The translations under genes were made by a program, and so were the position numbers. Below, piece after piece: positions 14,097 through 16,368 of a stretch of DNA of 16,368 bases; the first letter of the stretch is position 1, and each line of letters opens with the position of its first letter. Below the pieces are notes generated by a model. That model saw nothing but the letters and a program-made list of their open reading frames with translations, ran no database searches and had not been told where the DNA came from. The stretch covers positions 1-16,368 of the forward strand of contig JASLXP010000419.1 in the NCBI GenBank assembly GCA_030740295.1, read 5' to 3'. Origin of the DNA: Planctomycetota bacterium (GTDB lineage: Bacteria > Planctomycetota > PUPC01 > JACPCR01).

Positions 14097-16368
14097 ATGA
14101 AACGCGCCGTTGCATGGATGACAGCTCTGATCGTGATAGCAGTGCTGCCCTGCCGGAGCGCCTACGCTGAAGGCAAGCCGTCAGTGCTCTACGTGGCGAC
14201 CGACGGGGCCCATAAGAATCCGGGCACCATGGCCGAGCCCTTCGCCACCCTTGAGCGCGCCCGGGACGCGATCCGCGAGCTGAAGAAGAAGGATGGTCTG
14301 CCGCAGGGCGGTGTGACCGTGTGGGTTCGAGGAGGCGTCCACTACCTGAGCAGCACGTTCGATTTGGCCAAAGAGGACAGTGGTACGAAATCATCGCCCG
14401 TCGTGTACCGGTCCTATGGTAAGGAGAAGGTCTGGCTCAGTGGCGGCCAGAAGATCGATCCCACGCACTTCAAGGCCGTCACTGATCCCGCGGTTCTGAA
14501 GCGTGTTGGCGAAGAAGCGCGGGACGAGCTTGTGCAGTTGGACATGGCGGCTGAAGGGATCACCGACTACCTGCGCGAACTTCCCGATAAGCTCACCTAC
14601 ACGGCGTGGGAACACAACGGCCTTTCCGGCGCCTACGTTGGCAATGCCCTCATCCTGGAACTGTTCAGCAACGGCGAGCGCATGCCGTTGGCGCGTTGGC
14701 CGAACGAGGGGTTTGCCGTCCGCGGCAAGACTGTGGCGGGAGTGCGGGAGAGGGGCAAGCCTCTGCCCAAGGTCGGCAAGTTCCTGTACGAGGGTGACCG
14801 CCCTGACCGGTGGAATGTTGAGGAAGGTGTCTGGCTGCGGGGGTACATGGGACGAGGTTACGCCTTCGAAAGCGTGAAAGTCGGACGCATCGACACGGCC
14901 AAGCGCCAGATCGACCTGGTCACGGCGCCTTTCTACGGCCTGGGCACGTGGGGCGGGAAGCGGTTCTTCGCATACAACCTGCTTGATGAACTGGACGCGC
15001 CCGGCGAGTGGTTCCTCGACCGCAAGAAGGGCATCCTCTACCTGCGGCCCTCCGAGCCGCTGGAGAAATGTGACCTGACCATCTCCATGCTCAAAGGCTA
15101 CATGGTCTCCATGCGCGACGCTGAGCACATCACGATCCGTGGCCTGGGCCTGGAGTGTTCCCGGCAGAACGCGGTAGAGATCAAGGGCGGCAGCCACAAC
15201 AGGATAGTCGGCTGCGAGATCCGTAACGTGGGCGGGAACGCGGTCGACGTCATGGGCGGCACCGACCACGGTGTGATCGGGTGCGACATCCACGACACGG
15301 GCGCCCGGGGGATAACGCTCCAGGGAGGTGATCGTCAGACGCTTGAGCCGTGCAACCACGTCGCGCTGAACAACCACATCCATCACACGAGCCAGATGTG
15401 GCGGACCCACGCGGGCTCGCTCACGCTCCAGGGAGTCGGTTGCCGCGCCGCGCACAATCTCATCCACCACGAGCCGCATACGGCCATCTGGTACTGGGGC
15501 AACGACCATCTCATCGAATACAACGAGCTCTACTGGGTGCTCATGGAGACCAACGAGGCCGGAGCGATGTACACCTACGTGGACTGGACGTTCCGCGGCA
15601 ACGTGGTCAGACACAATTACATCCACCACCTCCAGGCCCAGATCAAAGGCAGCAGCGTGAAGAGCCGCATCATGCATCTGGATGGAGGTGCAGCAGGGAC
15701 GACGTTCACCGGCAACGTCTGCTACCGGGTCGGCGAGGCGGTCGACATCAACGGCGGTCCCTGCAACATCGTCGAGAACAACATTTTCATCGACACCGGC
15801 GTGGCCGTGCAGATCAACGATTATAGCGCGAGGTTCAAATACAAGCGGCTGGAGAACGGCGAAGTCGTCGAGGTCGGCAAATCGGCGCACTTCAAGCGAT
15901 TGAAGCAAGTCCCCTACAACAAACCGCCTTACACGAAGTATCCTCATCTGGCCGACATGCTGGAGCGCGAGCCCATCGGCGCGCCGTGGCACTGCGTGGT
16001 CTCGCGCAACGTTTTTGTAAACGGCCTCCAACTCCTCGGCGGCCGCGGCGCAAAGAAGGAGTGGATCACTGTCGAGAACAACTGGGACGAGGGCGATCCC
16101 CGGTTTGTGGATGCCGAGCGGGGCGACTTCCGGCTACGCAAGGATTCCCCGGTCTGGAAGCTGGGGTTCAAGCCGATCCCTTTCGACAAGATCGGGCTCT
16201 ACGAGGACGAGTCGCGCGCCTCATGGCCCGTCGATGCGGAGAGCCCGCCCAAGGACTGGAAACCGCGCTGGATGATTTTGAAGGAACAGGAAGAAAAGAT
16301 GGTGTCCGGCGAGTTGCCCGTGTTTAAGGTGAAGCGGGCAGGCGGCCGGATTCAGATCGATGGCACCG
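14097..16368 (+). CDS. Secreted right-handed parallel beta-helix protein, 3' end beyond the window
   Basis: The reading frame is open from the ATG at 14097 (AGGAG at 14086-14090, six bases away) to the window end, giving at least 757 residues. A signal peptide (about 1-24, SAYA/E) leads into LYVATDGAHKNPGTMAEPFA (31-50), the usual opening of DUF1565-type beta-helix proteins. From about 340 to 600 there are beta-helix coils rich in N-x-I and H-N-x-I-H-H, such as ITIRGLGLECS, NRIVGCEIRNVGGNAVDVMG and NHVALNNHIHHTSQM. A segment near 666-714 (GDPRFVDAERGDFRLRKDSP, IGLYEDESRASWP) matches the usual end of this architecture in PVC bacteria. The final residues, GGRIQIDGT, resemble the start of a CBM9-like domain. 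Likely a polysaccharide lyase or glycosidase; no catalytic residues assigned. By eye its third codon positions are more G/C-rich than those of its neighbours. Confidence 0.85.
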   Translation, partial: MKRAVAWMTALIVIAVLPCRSAYAEGKPSVLYVATDGAHKNPGTMAEPFATLERARDAIRELKKKDGLPQGGVTVWVRGGVHYLSSTFDLAKEDSGTKSSPVVYRSYGKEKVWLSGGQKIDPTHFKAVTDPAVLKRVGEEARDELVQLDMAAEGITDYLRELPDKLTYTAWEHNGLSGAYVGNALILELFSNGERMPLARWPNEGFAVRGKTVAGVRERGKPLPKVGKFLYEGDRPDRWNVEEGVWLRGYMGRGYAFESVKVGRIDTAKRQIDLVTAPFYGLGTWGGKRFFAYNLLDELDAPGEWFLDRKKGILYLRPSEPLEKCDLTISMLKGYMVSMRDAEHITIRGLGLECSRQNAVEIKGGSHNRIVGCEIRNVGGNAVDVMGGTDHGVIGCDIHDTGARGITLQGGDRQTLEPCNHVALNNHIHHTSQMWRTHAGSLTLQGVGCRAAHNLIHHEPHTAIWYWGNDHLIEYNELYWVLMETNEAGAMYTYVDWTFRGNVVRHNYIHHLQAQIKGSSVKSRIMHLDGGAAGTTFTGNVCYRVGEAVDINGGPCNIVENNIFIDTGVAVQINDYSARFKYKRLENGEVVEVGKSAHFKRLKQVPYNKPPYTKYPHLADMLEREPIGAPWHCVVSRNVFVNGLQLLGGRGAKKEWITVENNWDEGDPRFVDAERGDFRLRKDSPVWKLGFKPIPFDKIGLYEDESRASWPVDAESPPKDWKPRWMILKEQEEKMVSGELPVFKVKRAGGRIQIDGT

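Noticed and set aside
14391..16031. Long open frame (546 codons) on the minus strand
   Set aside because: It lies wholly antisense to the beta-helix gene, which has a signal peptide, ribosome site and family motifs. The antisense product is rich in V, D, A and L with no recognisable domain; it stays open because the sense gene uses mostly G/C in third codon positions.

Overview
The window reads like a chromosomal segment from a bacterium of the Planctomycetes-Verrucomicrobia-Lentisphaerae group. The main reason is a DUF1549/DUF1553 protein with a CxxCH motif followed directly by a Tat-type DUF1501 protein, a pair characteristic of that group. Several sulfatases and a secreted beta-helix protein, as in polysaccharide-degrading members, point the same way. 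The placement is inference from gene content; there is no rRNA or other phylogenetic marker here. I see no tRNA, CRISPR array, transposase or phage gene.

Layout. 2-133 is the C-terminal tail of a type II secretion / type IV pilus assembly ATPase. 325-1494 is a ClpX-like AAA+ unfoldase without the ClpX zinc-binding domain. 1495-1828 is non-coding, with a pair of 16-bp direct repeats and an extended -10 promoter. 1829-4848 holds the DUF1549/DUF1553 and DUF1501 genes, ended by a strong terminator. 4900-5190 is a non-coding array of nested inverted repeats. 5370-6290 is an exported protein resembling the haem-binding ethylbenzene dehydrogenase gamma family, with its own promoter and terminator. 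6449-9099 is a likely transcription unit: creatininase-family hydrolase, small lipoprotein, and a cytoplasmic sulfatase-fold enzyme with altered active-site residues. 9257-10606 is a canonical exported sulfatase. 10688-12409 is recJ, interrupted by one in-frame TAG. 12520-13857 (minus strand) is a third sulfatase. 14097 to the window end is the start of a large secreted right-handed beta-helix protein, whose last visible residues look like the start of a CBM9-like domain.

How the genes may work together. Two exported sulfatases and the beta-helix protein fit desulfation and breakdown of sulfated glycans outside the cytoplasm. The DUF1549/DUF1501 pair and the haem-binding-like protein would be exported proteins of a possible redox or surface system of unknown function. 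The creatininase-lipoprotein-sulfatase unit looks like a separate small pathway. ClpX-like and RecJ are housekeeping-type proteins.

Most worth a second look: the amber codon inside an otherwise intact recJ, the roughly 207-bp nested palindrome at 4980-5186, and the active-site changes in the 7720-9099 sulfatase homologue coupled to the small lipoprotein.
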